In this document: positions 23,076 to 34,976 of the stretch, piece by piece
Position numbering within the stretch: the first letter of the stretch is position 1
Layout of the letters: each line of letters opens with the position of its first letter
Origin: Casuarina equisetifolia
Taxonomy: Eukaryota; Streptophyta; Magnoliopsida; Fagales; Casuarinaceae
Assembly (NCBI GenBank): GCA_028551475.1
Contig: CM052358.1
Coordinates: 24,144,853 to 24,208,852 of the forward strand
Reading direction: 5' to 3'
Length of the DNA: 64,000 bases
Program-made: the position numbers and the translations under genes
The notes under the pieces: generated by a model
Databases searched by the model: none
What the model saw: only the letters and a program-made list of their open reading frames with translations
What the model was told of the DNA's origin: nothing

Positions 23076-23934
23076 ATTCTAGGCTAGGTTCCTAAAAGAA
23101 AACATGTGACCAACACTCCATAAGCTCTTCAAATTGGTGTCGGTGTAGTTGCTAAAGGAAAAAAGGGAAGGAAAACTAAGCGGCAAGTAAAGCTCACCTG
23201 CATTGCCCACGTTCTCGACAGGACCGAATGGCTAGTTGCAAGTGGGCTTGGGATAACTTTATTACCCATGGCTCCACAATACGGCCCTATGGCTACTTAT
23301 CCATGTGTTAGTGGACTCGGAGAACAAGTAATCCTTCACAAGCTCTCTTCTACAAATTTAGTGAGCTTCTCCTTGAGGTAGCATAACTAAACCCATTTGC
23401 AGGTTTAGTGACCCAACCAATAGGTCCACAATCACCCAATTTTATGAACCCACCTATGGGTTATATGGGAACACCATAAGGAAACGTTCTAGTGCCTTTA
23501 GAATAGCTTTAAAAGATGTTGATGGCCATAACATTGGTTCCTCCGTTAAGCCAGCTGACCATTTCACAGGTACCACATCTTCAATTCCATTTGTTTAATT
23601 TAAATATCCTTAGGTGATTGATTTGGATGCAAGTGATCATATCATATATGATTTTAATTCCTTAAATACTCAATCTTCATGTGAATCACAATCATTACTT
23701 ATTAAGTTACTTAATGATAGATTTGTTTATGCCATTCATATTCAATATACACAACCTATACCATTACTTCATTTGAATTACGTGATGTTTTTGCCCCATC
23801 TTAAATTCAATATACTATTAGTTAAAAAAATCATATCTAATTGCAACTATGTTGTTATGTTTTTTGATGTTTTTTGTATTTTTTAGGACCGTTCTACTAG
23901 GTGGGTAATCCAACTAGGTAAAGCTAAACAATGA

Positions 23935-24540
23935 TTGTATTTTTTGCAACTTACCCTTGTTGATTTACCTAGATGTCTTGACTGTGTTTTGTACACTATG
24001 TGTTCCCTTTGGTCATGTATGAATGTAAACGGTATGAATGGTTTATGTAATTTCAATCTTAATGATAGTTACATTTTATGGCATCATTGTCTTGGTCACA
24101 ATTCCCAAAAAATGTTTATCACTCATGGCAAACATGTACATTTTCCTAAATGTTTCTCATGTCTAATTTGTTCATTTGCAAAATAGACACGTTTTACTTT
24201 CCCACAGTGTTAAACTATCAGTCATGTAATTTTTGACCTTATACATATGGATTTATAGGGACCTCATAGGGAAATAAATCATAATGGGTCATGTTATTTT
24301 TTGACAATAGTTGATGATTTTTCTCGGGTAACTTAGACATTCCTTTTGCGTTCAAAGGACCAAGTTTTTGTCATTGTTCAATCATTTATATCCATGATTA
24401 AGACCCAATATGGTGCCAAAGTCAAATGCATTTGCGCAGACAATGGTATCGAATTTTTCTCACTAACTTACACTTCCTTTTTAGCTACTCATGGAATCAT
24501 CTATGAGAGCACTTATGTATACACTCCCTAACAGAATGGG
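23935..24540 (+). pseudogene. copia pre-integrase and integrase relic
   Basis: LWHHCLGHNSQKM near 24078 is the pre-integrase zinc-binding block. DDFSR near 24313 and CADNGIEFFS near 24436 carry the first two acidic residues of the integrase DDE triad in their normal setting. Stop codons interrupt the frame after VT, after YTP and elsewhere. Confidence 0.8.
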
Positions 24541-25379
24541 GTCATAAAGTGTAAATACCAACTTTTTTTGGAGTAACACAAGCCTTGATGTTTCAGGCTT
24601 AGATCCCTAAGCATTTTTGGGGCAAGTGCATCTTGACAGCTACTTATCTCATCAATCGATTACCAAGTGTGACACTTGGAAATCACTCTCCTTATGATTT
24701 GTTCCATAGGAAACCACCATCCTTAGATCATCTGAAAGTCTTTAGGTGCAAATGTTATGCCACCATCCTTTGTTCTAGAGACAAGTTTACATCCAGGGTC
24801 ATCCCATATGTCTTTTTTGATTACCCTTCATGATAAAAAGGTTACCGAGTTTATGATCCTAATAGTGGAAAAATATTTGTGAGTTGGGATGTCGTATTCT
24901 ATAAGTATGAATTCCCTTTTGTCACTAGTGACCTTTTGTTGACCATACTTGTTTAGTCTTCAGATTAGCATGTGCCCATTCCAAATCTCATTCATGCAAA
25001 CAATCCGCTTGTGATCACACTAGAGATGAACCTTTAGATCCCATAGTCACATGACATCCTAATCCCATCACCATATCACAACCAGAACAATAAGTTAACA
25101 TTCCTTCAAAACCATTAGTTCCTTTCAAGCAACCACCGGAGCACTCTCCGTATCTAGCACTAGTCATTTTTCAACAATCATCTCAACCTACACGACCTCC
25201 TATTTAAACTCACAATTATTTGTGTTTAACCACCTCTATAGGGTTGAACAATCAATATTTCATTTTAGATTACCTTTCAATTGAACTTTTCTTTCCCCAC
25301 TACTAGTGTTTCATAGCATCCATTTCGACTATCATAGAACCCAAATCTTATCATTATACATTTAAGGATAGTCATTAGG

Positions 25380-26630
25380 TTGAGGCAATGGATTGTGAGT
25401 TAGTGGCCCTTGAGGCTAATCGCATGTGAGATGTTGTTACACTTCCACCTAATCATAAAGCCATAAGGTGTAAGTGGGTATATAGGGTGAAATATCATTT
25501 AGATGGAAAGATTGAGAGATACAAAGCTAGATTGGTGGCAAAAGAATACACTCAGCAAAAAGGAATCGACTATGGTGAGACTTATTCGCTAGTTATAAAG
25601 TTGGTAATAGTCAACTCAATTATTGGTTTAGCTACCATCAAGGGTTGGGAATACACCAATTAGATATGGAAAATACATTCTTGCATACAGATTTGATGGA
25701 TGAGGTTTACATGTAGTTGCCTTCAGGCTTTCTCCCTTAGGGGAAGTGTAATTATGTTGCTTGCGTAAGTCATTGTATGGGCTAAAACAAGCATCCAAAT
25801 GATGGTATGCTAAGTTTATAAAAGCACTCCTTGAGCTCATATTTCATCAGTCCCGACATGATTATGCTTTATTCACTAGACATACTGGAGATACCTTCAT
25901 TATGTTCCTCTTTTATGTGGACAATATTCTTATCATAAGGAACAAGACTTTGGCCATCTCAAAATTTAAGGAACACTTGCATTCAGTATTTCACATGAAA
26001 GATTTAGGATAATACTGATATTTCTTGGGAATTGAAATTGCCCATTCACAACAAGGAATTTATCTCAATCGATAAAAATATGGTTTAGAGTTAGTTTTAG
26101 AGGCTAGACTTGGAGATTCAAAGCCAACCATTACTCCCATGGAACAAGGGATACAATTGACAATAGTAAAGTATGATGAGGGAGATCCTGATAGAAAAGA
26201 TGATCCACTTCTTGAGGACTCAGCTTCATACCAACGGATGATTGGCATGCTACTCTATTTGACATATACCAAACCTAACATTAGCTTCGCTATCCAATAG
26301 TTCAATCAATTTACTCATGCTTTAAAACAATCTCATATGGATGCAACTTTGCAAGTATTACAGTACATTAAAGGAACACTAGGTCTAGGTATTTTTCTTT
26401 CATCACCCTCAAAATTAAAATTAATTACTTTTTGTGATTTTTATTATGCGACATGCCCTATGACATGGAAATATGTAACTGGGTATTGTATGATGTTGGG
26501 AGACTCACTAGTTTCATGGCTAGCAAAGAAACAATCAATAGTCTTGAAATCTTTGGCTGAGTCAAAGTATAGAGCAATAGGTTATATAGTTTACAAGATC
26601 ATCTAGCTTCTAGGGTTATTTAGAGACCTT
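25380..26630 (+). pseudogene. copia reverse transcriptase and RNase H relic
   Basis: AIRCKWVYRVKYHLDGKIER then ARLVAKEYTQQKGIDY (25458-25575) is the standard N-terminal RT block. The polymerase box at about 25914-25925 reads YVDN, losing one catalytic aspartate. RNase H is recognisable at about 26395-26600 (VSWLAKKQSIVLKSLAESKY). Frames are broken throughout. Confidence 0.8.
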
Positions 26631-26917
26631 AGAGTTAACATTCCTTGCCTAGTGCCATTACATTGTGACAACAAGGCTGCCATGCACATTGTTGAGAATC
26701 CAATCTTCCATCAAAGGACAAAGGACAAAGCACATTAAGGTGGACTACCACTTCATTAGAAAAAAGTAAGAAAGCAAGATCATCATAACTCTGTGCATAA
26801 ATACATGGGAACAACTTGCAAACTTATTTACAAAAGCTTTATGTAGCCCGCAATATCAATATTTACCATCCAAGCTTAAAGTATTTGATTTATTCAAATC
26901 TCCAGCTTGAGGGGGAG

Positions 26918-27128
26918 TGTTGAAATATGATGTTTGTGGGCCTTAGATTCTTGTAATTTATATTGCTTAGTTTATGGGCCAGGTTAGGCCTATTTGGTTT
27001 CTTCCATATACATATTGTAAACAATACCAATTCTTTGGCAAGTGTGAATATACAATCGCAAAGGTGCGATTCCCACAACATGTGTATCCTCATGCATTCT
27101 CTCACTTATCCTCTTAAAAATTTCTTCA
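26918..27128 (+). repeat. 3' LTR of the copia element
   Basis: 211 bp, beginning TGTTGAAATATG directly after the polypurine tract and ending TTCTTCA directly before the second GAAAC. Confidence 0.9.
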
Positions 27129-27584
27129 GAAACTCTTTAGCAACTACAAGAAATGGTGCGAGCACGTGCATCATGAGCCTTTGCACATTGATAAATTGAC
27201 TGATAAATTTGTTGTTCACCATCCTTAAATCCATTCGGCCTATTTATTTTTTACATGCTAGTTGTGGAGCTTAGAATAGGATATATGTTATACAACTTTT
27301 GGTATTAGTATAACTTCTTGTATAGTATTCTTTGAATGGGAAGCTTTAGTTTTCAATTTTTGTTTTCTATTTAATTCTTTTAAGTTCATAATGCAGGTTG
27401 ATAGACATATAACAAGAATTGCAACAACGTGAACTACAATACATGGAGCTGTATCTGCTAATATGGGGTGAGGCTGCAAATCTAAGATTTATGCTAGAAT
27501 GCATTTGCTATATTTATCATAATGCATGTTTTGGACATTTCAAGTACTACATACCAATCTATGTGGTGATCTCCTTCGCAGGGG

Positions 27585-27647
27585 GTTTTTGGTTTTTTTT
27601 TTTTTTTTTTTTTTTTTTTAAGGGTGTTGGGGGGGGGGGGGGGGGAT
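27585..27647. repeat. Long T and G homopolymer tracts
   Basis: A T-run of about 27 bases is followed within 12 bases by a G-run of about 17. It lies in the copied intron between callose synthase exons B and C. Run lengths this long are also prone to sequencing and assembly error. Confidence 0.8.
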
Positions 27648-28074
27648 GGCTAAAAGATGCCTTATGAATTTGAGTATTGAACTTTATAAGTTAAACTTGC
27701 TTTGATGACTAGCATTTCTTCTTTTCTATATATGTATGTACACACACACCCCCTAATTCATACATTCGAAAATTGAACTTGGGAATGGGAGGTCCCAAGC
27801 AGCACGTGCTCCCAACAAATTGGCTACTTGCGTCAGCATTTGTCAGTGTTAACATACAAAATTTGATCTACTTGCTTCAATACACTATTTATGCGAAAAG
27901 CAATTATGTGAAACCTTTGTTCTGCATTTTTTAGATGGCGCTTGAATTGAAGGGGATGCTAGCTGGGAATGTCAATCCAGTGCCAAGAGAGAATGTAAAG
28001 CCAGCCTATGGGGGTGAAAAAGAGGCTTCTTGATAAATGTTGTTACTCCCACATATAAAGTGATTGGTAAGGTT

Positions 28075-30071
28075 TTGTGTTGTAGTTCACTCTGAGCAGT
28101 AATGATTATGCCCTCTCCATAAGAATCATACTGGGGCCTTCCTGCACGACCCACCATTTGCGTGAAATCCAAAGGACTCAGTTCAGTCTATGCACCCTTT
28201 TCTGGATTGTAAATTTGAGTCTCTTTGACAATAACAGAATGAGCAGGCAAATTCACACTCCAAGCAAGAGTTGCAGTAGAAACCGGAACTTGCACTTGCC
28301 CATAACCAAATAGGGCCTCAACAAGCTCGCAGTCAGCCTTTGTCAACCCAGCATGGTGAATAACAAAACCATATGGCAGCAAACTTTTAAGGTCATTTTT
28401 CTTTAACCAGATCTGTATGAGTTTGTAGAATCTCACGACTTGCACTGTCCTTTTTCAGAAAACCTAACAGGAGTATCTTTAGCAAGAGCGGTATCACGTA
28501 TAGCACGAGGTTTTTTGGCTGTTTCTTTCCATGTGTACAAAAATAAGGACTTGATGCTTTCCTGCTACAGCCATTACCTTTTCATAACAGACATCATTCA
28601 TCAGCTGGACCCTCTGAAGTGGCTTCTTTACTGTGATTCCCATATACCGTTGGGAAAGAGGTACAGGCCTGTAACTATTGTCAAAGTAGAATAATACTTT
28701 CCGTAGATCAACCCGTAAGAACGAAGCAACATCTTCATATTTGGGAGCGTAGCAGATAAACCAACCAACCGAATATGCTTCTCTGTAGCCTCAATCTACT
28801 AACAGTTTTAGCAACAATACTCTCACTCACAGGTCCTCTATTTACATGAAGGAGATGAATCTCATCAATGATAAGAAGCTTCACAAGTTGTGTATAAGTA
28901 CGATCACCTGACTTCCTGGTGATGATATCCCACTTTTCAGGAGTTGTAACAGTAATTTGAGTTTCTCCAATTTGTTGGCGTTTAAGGGTCTGGTTTCCTC
29001 TTAGCTCCCTTACCTTGACATCATAGTACTGCAACCAATGGGACAAATTGCCAACAACTTTCAGCAACAACAGCTTTCATTGGTGCAACATATACAATCT
29101 TATAATAACTGTGGTTGAATGAACCATCAGGATTCCGGTTCAATGGTAACTGCTGAAGCATGGTGAGGACTGCAACATTGGTTTGTCCTGCACCAGTGGG
29201 AGTACATAAAAGGACGTTGTCAGCTTTGATAAGAGCAGTTTGATAGACTCGACTCTGAACTCTGTTCAACCTCCCTCATTCCTTTGAAAGCTGGTTGTGC
29301 CCATTCTGGCATGTTAGATACTCTCATATGCTTCCCGCACATCATTGTCATCATCAATCCCACCACCCATTTGCATAGTTGCAGAACCATTGGCTTCAAC
29401 CACATCATCTTCCTCCTTTTCATCCTTCTGGACCATATCAAGATCACTCTCCTCATTTTCTCCTCATTCTTCTCAAACTCAACTGCCACACCCATATCAT
29501 TGTCAAAAGCATCATCGTCACTAGTAGCAGTAGGTCCAGTTGCATGACCTCCACCTTGGAACCAACTGGTCAAAAACAGGGATTGATATGGAATTCAATA
29601 GCTTCTCAATTTCCTTCTTCTTGTCGGAGTTTTTAATTATCTCGTTCTTAAGGACGCCTAAGATCCACCCAACTGTTATTGAATGACACTAAGCATAGCC
29701 TCATACGCAGCCATTGTCTGCTTTATCTTTAGCCGGTACACACCTTCCTCGAAAGAAGTCAAGACGCTCTCTTCCCGAAGGCGGCGACGCTTGCTCTGGC
29801 GGCCGGGTTGTGCTTCACCAAGCGGGTCACGCTCCTTCTTCTTCTTCTTGACTTTCTGAAGCCTCTCGTCCAGCTGGGGTGTTTTACCACGGAAAGCTCT
29901 ATCGCCGAAGCTCTTGGGGTCGCTCTTCCCCCGCAGAGACTCGGTTTCACTGATGGGCTCATTGGTGTCGCGAGGACGGGAGTCGGTTGTCAGGACCAAG
30001 TTCGAGCTGGCTCTATACTCGTACTGCTTGTGTCTATCGTGGGCTTTCGCACTACATCCCAAATGCGCCAT
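28075..30071 (-). pseudogene. BRR2-type helicase pseudogene, N-terminus to first helicase cassette
   Basis: BRR2 is the U5 snRNP DExH helicase that unwinds U4/U6. Minus strand from ATG 30071: MAHLGCSAKAHDRHKQYEYR leads into a 131-codon open N-terminus containing SKRRRLREESVL and AAYEAMLSVIQ, then a stop. Shifted frames follow with GVAVEFEKNEE. About 300 residues are then missing, and the text resumes at MPEWAQPAFKGM (29300). Motif I reads TPTGAGQTN, with the catalytic Lys of GKT changed to Gln. DEIHLLH (motif II) is kept, near 28863. Motif V reads [14 protein letters not shown], and motif VI text is [17 protein letters not shown] (28150). At least three frameshifts or deletions break the frame, and it ends at about 28075 against the callose synthase fragment. 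The original 5'UTR-like DNA follows beyond 30071. It is clearly non-functional. Confidence 0.9.
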
Positions 30072-31029
30072 GTCGATCGAGATCTCCTTCCCTCTCTCAA
30101 TTCCAAATCTCAGAGAAACGCCGCTTAAAAACGAAATTCAGACCAATCCAAAAGCTTCCAAGCCTCCAACTCCAGGATTCTGGCTTTACAGTAAACCGAA
30201 AATAACTAAATCTAAAATAGTAGAACAACCACCCAAAAAAAAAAAAATAGGTAGAAAATCCCTAGGCAGACGAGAGGAACGCAATCTCCCACGAAGCGTC
30301 AGAAGTTGAAAGAAATAAAAAAGAAATGGATTGTTCTGAACTTTAAGGGAAAATCATTGATGGGCCCGGCTTTCTGGTTTACAAGAAACGGTACGTCCAC
30401 CAAACGTAGCCTTTATGGGTTTCGTTTGGCCACCAATCTTTTCAAAGTTAGATGTTCCGCCAGTCCTTTACATTCAACCTGGCCCCTCGTGGACCTTCTA
30501 TGCTGTTGTGAAGTCGTTTTTCGTCCTTTTATTTGATTCAATCACCTTTCGTTTTTCCAAAGTAAAGGAATTTATATATAAGATATATCAAGAGAAGATA
30601 GTTAGGAGAATTCTCTTACAATCTTCAAATATATTGAATAGATAGGTTTTTAACTCTTTTAAATATTTTTTTAATACAACAAATTTTATCTCTTACAACT
30701 CTTTCAATAGTTTCAAGAATTATATATTCATAACTCACATTTATGAAAATTATATTATTCTCTTTATTTCAAATATCATAAACAAAATATCCAAACACAA
30801 ATTTAATACTACATGCTTTAAAGTTTTTCTTTTTTGCATGATGAATCAGTCAATCATGTAAATTTAACAATTTCTTTTTTTTCCCTTCCTTTATCTATTT
30901 GTATTTTAAGAATACATACCATTTGGGCCACTTAAAAAATATTTCTTTTAGGTGATTCTACAGTAGCATATACTTTATCCTTTTTAAAATGACTTGCGGT
31001 TAAGATTGCTTTAAATGGATGTGTTATCA

Positions 31030-31205
31030 TGGCCTTTCTTGCTTGAGATGCCATTTAAACCCTCTCAAATGATAACTCATTTGAATCTTTTCAATACAAT
31101 TTTTCATTTTGGTACTTCAAAAAAATTGTTGTTAGGCCGATCCTAAATAATGTTTCTTTTAGGTCATTTTCTTTATACTTATCTTTCTCAATTGTAAGTT
31201 TCATT
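31030..31205. repeat. Dispersed repeat, copy 1 (copy 2 at 33685-33865)
   Basis: Both copies carry 'gagatgccatttaaacc', 'tcttttcaat' and 'ttctcaattg' in the same order with many substitutions. A shortened third copy lies at about 31375-31520. Confidence 0.65.
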
Positions 31206-33359
31206 TATAGCATCTAAATTTTGATTTCCCCTTTGCTAAAATTACATGTGGGTTTCCCATTCTTTCCTTTTTCTAGCCCCTCTTCGTTTTTCTATTTGTA
31301 TTTTAAAAACATGTTTCATTTATGCGTTTTAAGATAACATGCCTTTTGGTTATTTAAAAGACATGTTGGCTTACAGTCTTTCTTGCATGAGATACTAATA
31401 ATTAAACCCTTCTCAAATGACAACTTGTTTGAATGAGTCCTTATATTAACTAATGTCACTTAGGCATTTCCTAAACATTAATTCTTTTTTGTCATTTCGT
31501 TTATGTTTAAATTTCATAACTTTAAGTTTTATTGACAATGTTTAATTTTTTGTTCCTAACTTGCTAAAACAATCTACTGTTTAGACCATATTAGAATGAC
31601 ATGAGGTTGCTTGGTAGGTTATTTTTGCACCTAAAAATGAAAGAAAACTTGAGCTACTAGATCTTAAGGTGTAGAATAAGGTTTTCTTTTGAGATTTTAC
31701 TCTAGAATCTCATCAATTATCCAAGTTCATCTTTAAAGAGTAGATAGATTTATAGTACTAATGTAGAAAATTTTTAATTATGTTTCTTGATATTGAAAGA
31801 AATAGCATAAAGTTGAAAATGTCTTTTTTAAGTTATGACAGATTCTCATATCTATACTCTTCAAACTTTTATATTGTTGTAAAGAGACATATAAGGAATT
31901 ACACTAATAATATTGAGGTTGAATGGCATGACTTAATATAGTCAGATAAAATCAACAAACATAATTTCATTGGATGACTTATATGTAAGGATAAATTTCC
32001 CACAACAAAAGTGTTATTTTGATGACTTCCTTCAATTGGCCTTTATTGTAATTTCTATAGTTGTCAATTAGAAAGCATGCCACTCTTGTTTTTTTAGTAT
32101 ACTTGGATTAAACAAATTTGGTGAAGTATTCTTGCGCAACAAGGCATTTATAGAAGCATCAACAATATTTTCAAACAATGTTTCTTAACTTGTATGTATT
32201 ATATATAATCTAAAAGAAATCATAAACATTTTCAAAATTAGGAAAGTAGTACATGAAAAAGAATTTCTATTTAAGAACATTAAATTTTTTAGGTGAATGT
32301 TTTATTATGTTACAATTGGAGGATTCTAAATTTGATTTTTCCTTAAATAAATTGTAATGTTGGGGCATGCACCTAAGCTTTTGTACTTTCTTATTTTTCA
32401 ATGAATAAAGTCATAGGTTCATAAAAAAAAAAAGACATATGAGTTACATCTTTCTAAGATGACTTGTGGATTATGTTTTTAGAAAAACAATTGTTGCATT
32501 TACATTTTTTTTCCTTCATTTTTTTGGTATTATTTCAAAAACACACGTCATTTAGGTCTTTTAAGCCAACATATTCTTTAGTTGGGATTTAGAGGACTTT
32601 TCATTTTATCCTTTATAAAATAACATATTGTTTAATTTGGACTAGTGATATAGATATGCATTGTTTTCACAAAGTAATTTGACAAATTGTTTACTCACCA
32701 AAGAAAGAAAGGAGATTAGTTTTACCAAATCTCAAAATTTAGAATAAAGTCTTTTTAGGACATATGCTTTGGAACCTCATAAATCTTTCACAATTTTTAT
32801 TATGCAATAAATGGATTCATAATATAATGTATTAAAAAACTTTAGTAATGCAATTGGATATAAAAGGTACCATGGCTTAGAGTTGACAAGGTCTCATGAA
32901 GTTAAGGTCTATACTTACCTTTATTCTCTTGAGTTTTACATATTGTTTTTAAAAGATTTATTACAATTTTTGGCAAGTTGATGAAACAGTGTATTGATAT
33001 GATTTAATTTGAACTAGTAGCATTAACAAATATAATTTCATTGGATGACTTGTTTGTAAGGACAAACTTTCTACAATAATAAAAATTGTACAGTGGCTTC
33101 CTTCACTAAACATATATTGTGATTTCTATCAGTTTTATATAGAAAATATGAGTAATCTCTTTTTTAAATGTGCATGGACAAAAATGATTTGAGAAATCAT
33201 TCTCACTTAGAATGGAATTTGACGTGACATTGATGGATAAAATGAAGAAGTACAATGGATGATCAAAGTAATTAAAGAAAATGATTTAGCTGCTTAACTT
33301 CTCAAAATATCTTTCTTAGCTTGTATTTATTGTATATAGGCTGAACAAAATAGAAGACA

Positions 33360-33595
33360 TTTTTAAGGAAAAACAATTAATATCATTATTCTCTTAGTAA
33401 AAGTAAAGAATGTAGTATAAGAGAGCTTCTTTGTTTAGAAATATAAAATCCTTTTAAAGCAATGTTATTTTGAGTGAGATTTGGAGACTTTCAACTTTTA
33501 TCTTTTTATAGATATGGTAACTTTTATAATATTAGGATATACCCATGTGCTTATGTACTTTAATATTTATTAATACCATTTACCTTTCCAACAAA
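33360..33595. repeat. Dispersed repeat shared with 53985-54170 and 55905-56100
   Basis: Shared order: 'gagagcttcttt', 'gaaatataaa', 'aaatgtcattttagatgaaa' or variants, 'ctttcaa', then an AT-rich end with 'taatattga' and 'tttttattgatgcaa'. A more distant relative lies near 32240-32410. Family unknown; it has no coding capacity here. Confidence 0.6.
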
Positions 33596-34753
33596 AAAAA
33601 ATTGTTTAGATGATTCTAAAATGGCATGTCTTTTATGCATTTCCAAATAAACCAACAATTAGAACCCCTCTAAATGAATGTCTTTGTCATCTTTCTTGCA
33701 TGAGATGCCATTTAAACCCTTCTCAAACAACCACTCGGTTGAGTCTTTTCAATTCTATTTGTCATTTCGGCTCTTCAAAAACCAAGTGCCAGTTTTTTGG
33801 CCTTAGCAAAATGATGCTTCTTTTGGGCCATTTCATTTGCATTTACCATTCTCAATTGAGTTTTGTTGGGAGAGTCTCTGTACTTATTTTTTGCCTTGTT
33901 AAAGCAACTTGCTATTTTGTCCATACCTAAATGACATGTTCATTACACCTCCCTAAAATAATTGTTGGCTAGTGATAGGTTTATAATATTCTAGTATTTC
34001 AAACAGCTTGCACGTAAGTGAACAAATGTCAAATGAAATCAATGGATAAGGCTTGGATGCGTTGAAAAATCCCTCATAATTAGTTTGTAAGTGAGGTCTG
34101 TAATGCACGCACTAACTTAGAAAGGGTTTTGCTGTAAAGCTAATTGCTGGTCATTCAAGGCGGCAGCCATCAAGGAGTTTTTTTTTTGTAGTGGGAAAGC
34201 TGCATGAACATTGATACGTGCACAATCAGACAGATTAGTGACCTAACTTTCTGTTTATTAACAGATTGGTGGGCTCTAAGTTAACAGAAGGCGCAAAATA
34301 TAAGTTTTGTTGGAAGTTTCATGAAGTGCAGCAAGCTTAAGTGCGTTGGTTCTTGGACATCGAAAGGCCTTTTTTTCTACCACTTGTCACTCAATTAAGT
34401 TGTTCATGCAGCAAGAATGTGCGACACTTCAATGCTGTAAGTATTAGCATTTAGACTTGTCATAAAGAGTTCCCTTCCTTCTTTAAAAATCAGTTATTAA
34501 CAAATAAAGATATATGAATATATAAGAAACATATCAGATTAAGATATTAGTAATATAGGATAATTATTATTTTAAAATACTTTCTTACCTCACTAAACTT
34601 AAAGCAATTACAGGAATTTTGTTTATTGGTGATAGAACGATGTTGTGAAATAACAGTAATTCAATTTAAACTATAGGTATTGAAATGTTATCTTAAATTT
34701 AGGTTTTGATACTATACTAAAAAATATTTAACCTAGTCTTGTAGAATTGATTC

Positions 34754-34872
34754 TATTAGAGTGTGAGGGTCCATCCCAAAACCTTAAGGCATTAGGTGGA
34801 GAATACTCATCACTTATAAGACCACAGGCCCATCCTCTCACTTCCAATGTGGGACAACACCCACCTTCAACA
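34754..34872 (-). repeat. TRIM LTR, left copy
   Basis: 119 bp, from TATTAGAGTG to CCTTCAACA on the plus strand. It appears identical to 34977-35095. Confidence 0.95.
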
Positions 34873-34976
34873 CTCCCCCTCACTTCATGCTGACATAAGC
34901 ATTGCAAGTGGACTGAAGCCCAACTTTGGGGCATGGGGGTTTATGAAGTGGAGGCCCATCCTTGGCTTTGATACCA

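Larger units (their letters stand above)
21661..27128 (+). mobile_element. Ty1/copia LTR retrotransposon, degenerate
   Basis: A 5.5-kb element with two LTRs (21661-21884 and 26918-27128), flanked by GAAAC. After the 5' LTR comes TGGTATCTAGAGC, a mutated initiator-methionine tRNA primer-binding site. Before the 3' LTR comes the polypurine tract GAGGGGGAG. Internal coding order is gag, protease/pre-integrase, integrase, reverse transcriptase, RNase H, which defines the copia superfamily. Every domain is interrupted by stops and shifts. The zinc knuckle has a Tyr for the His ligand, and the RT box reads YVDN instead of YVDD. The LTRs differ at roughly a tenth of positions and by a 13-bp indel, so the insertion is old and cannot move by itself. 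Confidence 0.95.
21624..28066 (+). pseudogene. Callose synthase gene fragment, split by a copia element
   Basis: Three consecutive exons of the N-terminal cytosolic region of a callose synthase are recognisable. Exon A (21624-21660, continuing at 27134) reads LDEQALTYIMEKLFSNYKKW across the transposon insertion point. Exon B (27397-27523) reads QELQQRELQYMELYLLIWGE then AANLRFMLECICYIYHN, and has an in-frame TAA just before QELQQ. Exon C (27935-28066) reads [15 protein letters not shown] and [14 protein letters not shown], then stops, then VTPTYKVI before a GTAAGG donor. Introns are retained, and exon B is followed by GC instead of GT. The match is best to the block KLLYMGLYLLIWGEAANLRF of CALS1-5-type enzymes (from memory). 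The fragment ends at a splice site where the minus-strand BRR2 pseudogene begins. Confidence 0.85.
30072..33979. other. AT-rich intergenic DNA with diverged duplications
   Basis: The first ~300 bp look like the copied BRR2 leader. Further on, blocks around 31600-32250 and 32680-33400 are diverged copies of each other at an offset of about 1070 bp (shared 'ataatttcattggatgactt'). A block at 31030-31205 recurs at 33685-33865 ('tgccatttaaaccctctcaa' and 'cccttctcaa' variants), with a weaker third copy near 31375. The open frame at 33610-33930 lies inside this repeat and matches nothing known. No gene is supported. Confidence 0.6.

Noticed and set aside
22260-26630. An active retrotransposon
   Set aside because: Stops in every domain, YVDN in place of YVDD, a damaged zinc knuckle and diverged LTRs make autonomous activity impossible.
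28440-30309. Several plus-strand frames of 70-130 codons
   Set aside because: They are antisense to the BRR2 pseudogene text, which is plainly on the minus strand.
33610-33930. 106-codon open frame
   Set aside because: It falls within the dispersed repeat also present at 31.03 kb, where the frame is broken, and it matches no protein I know.
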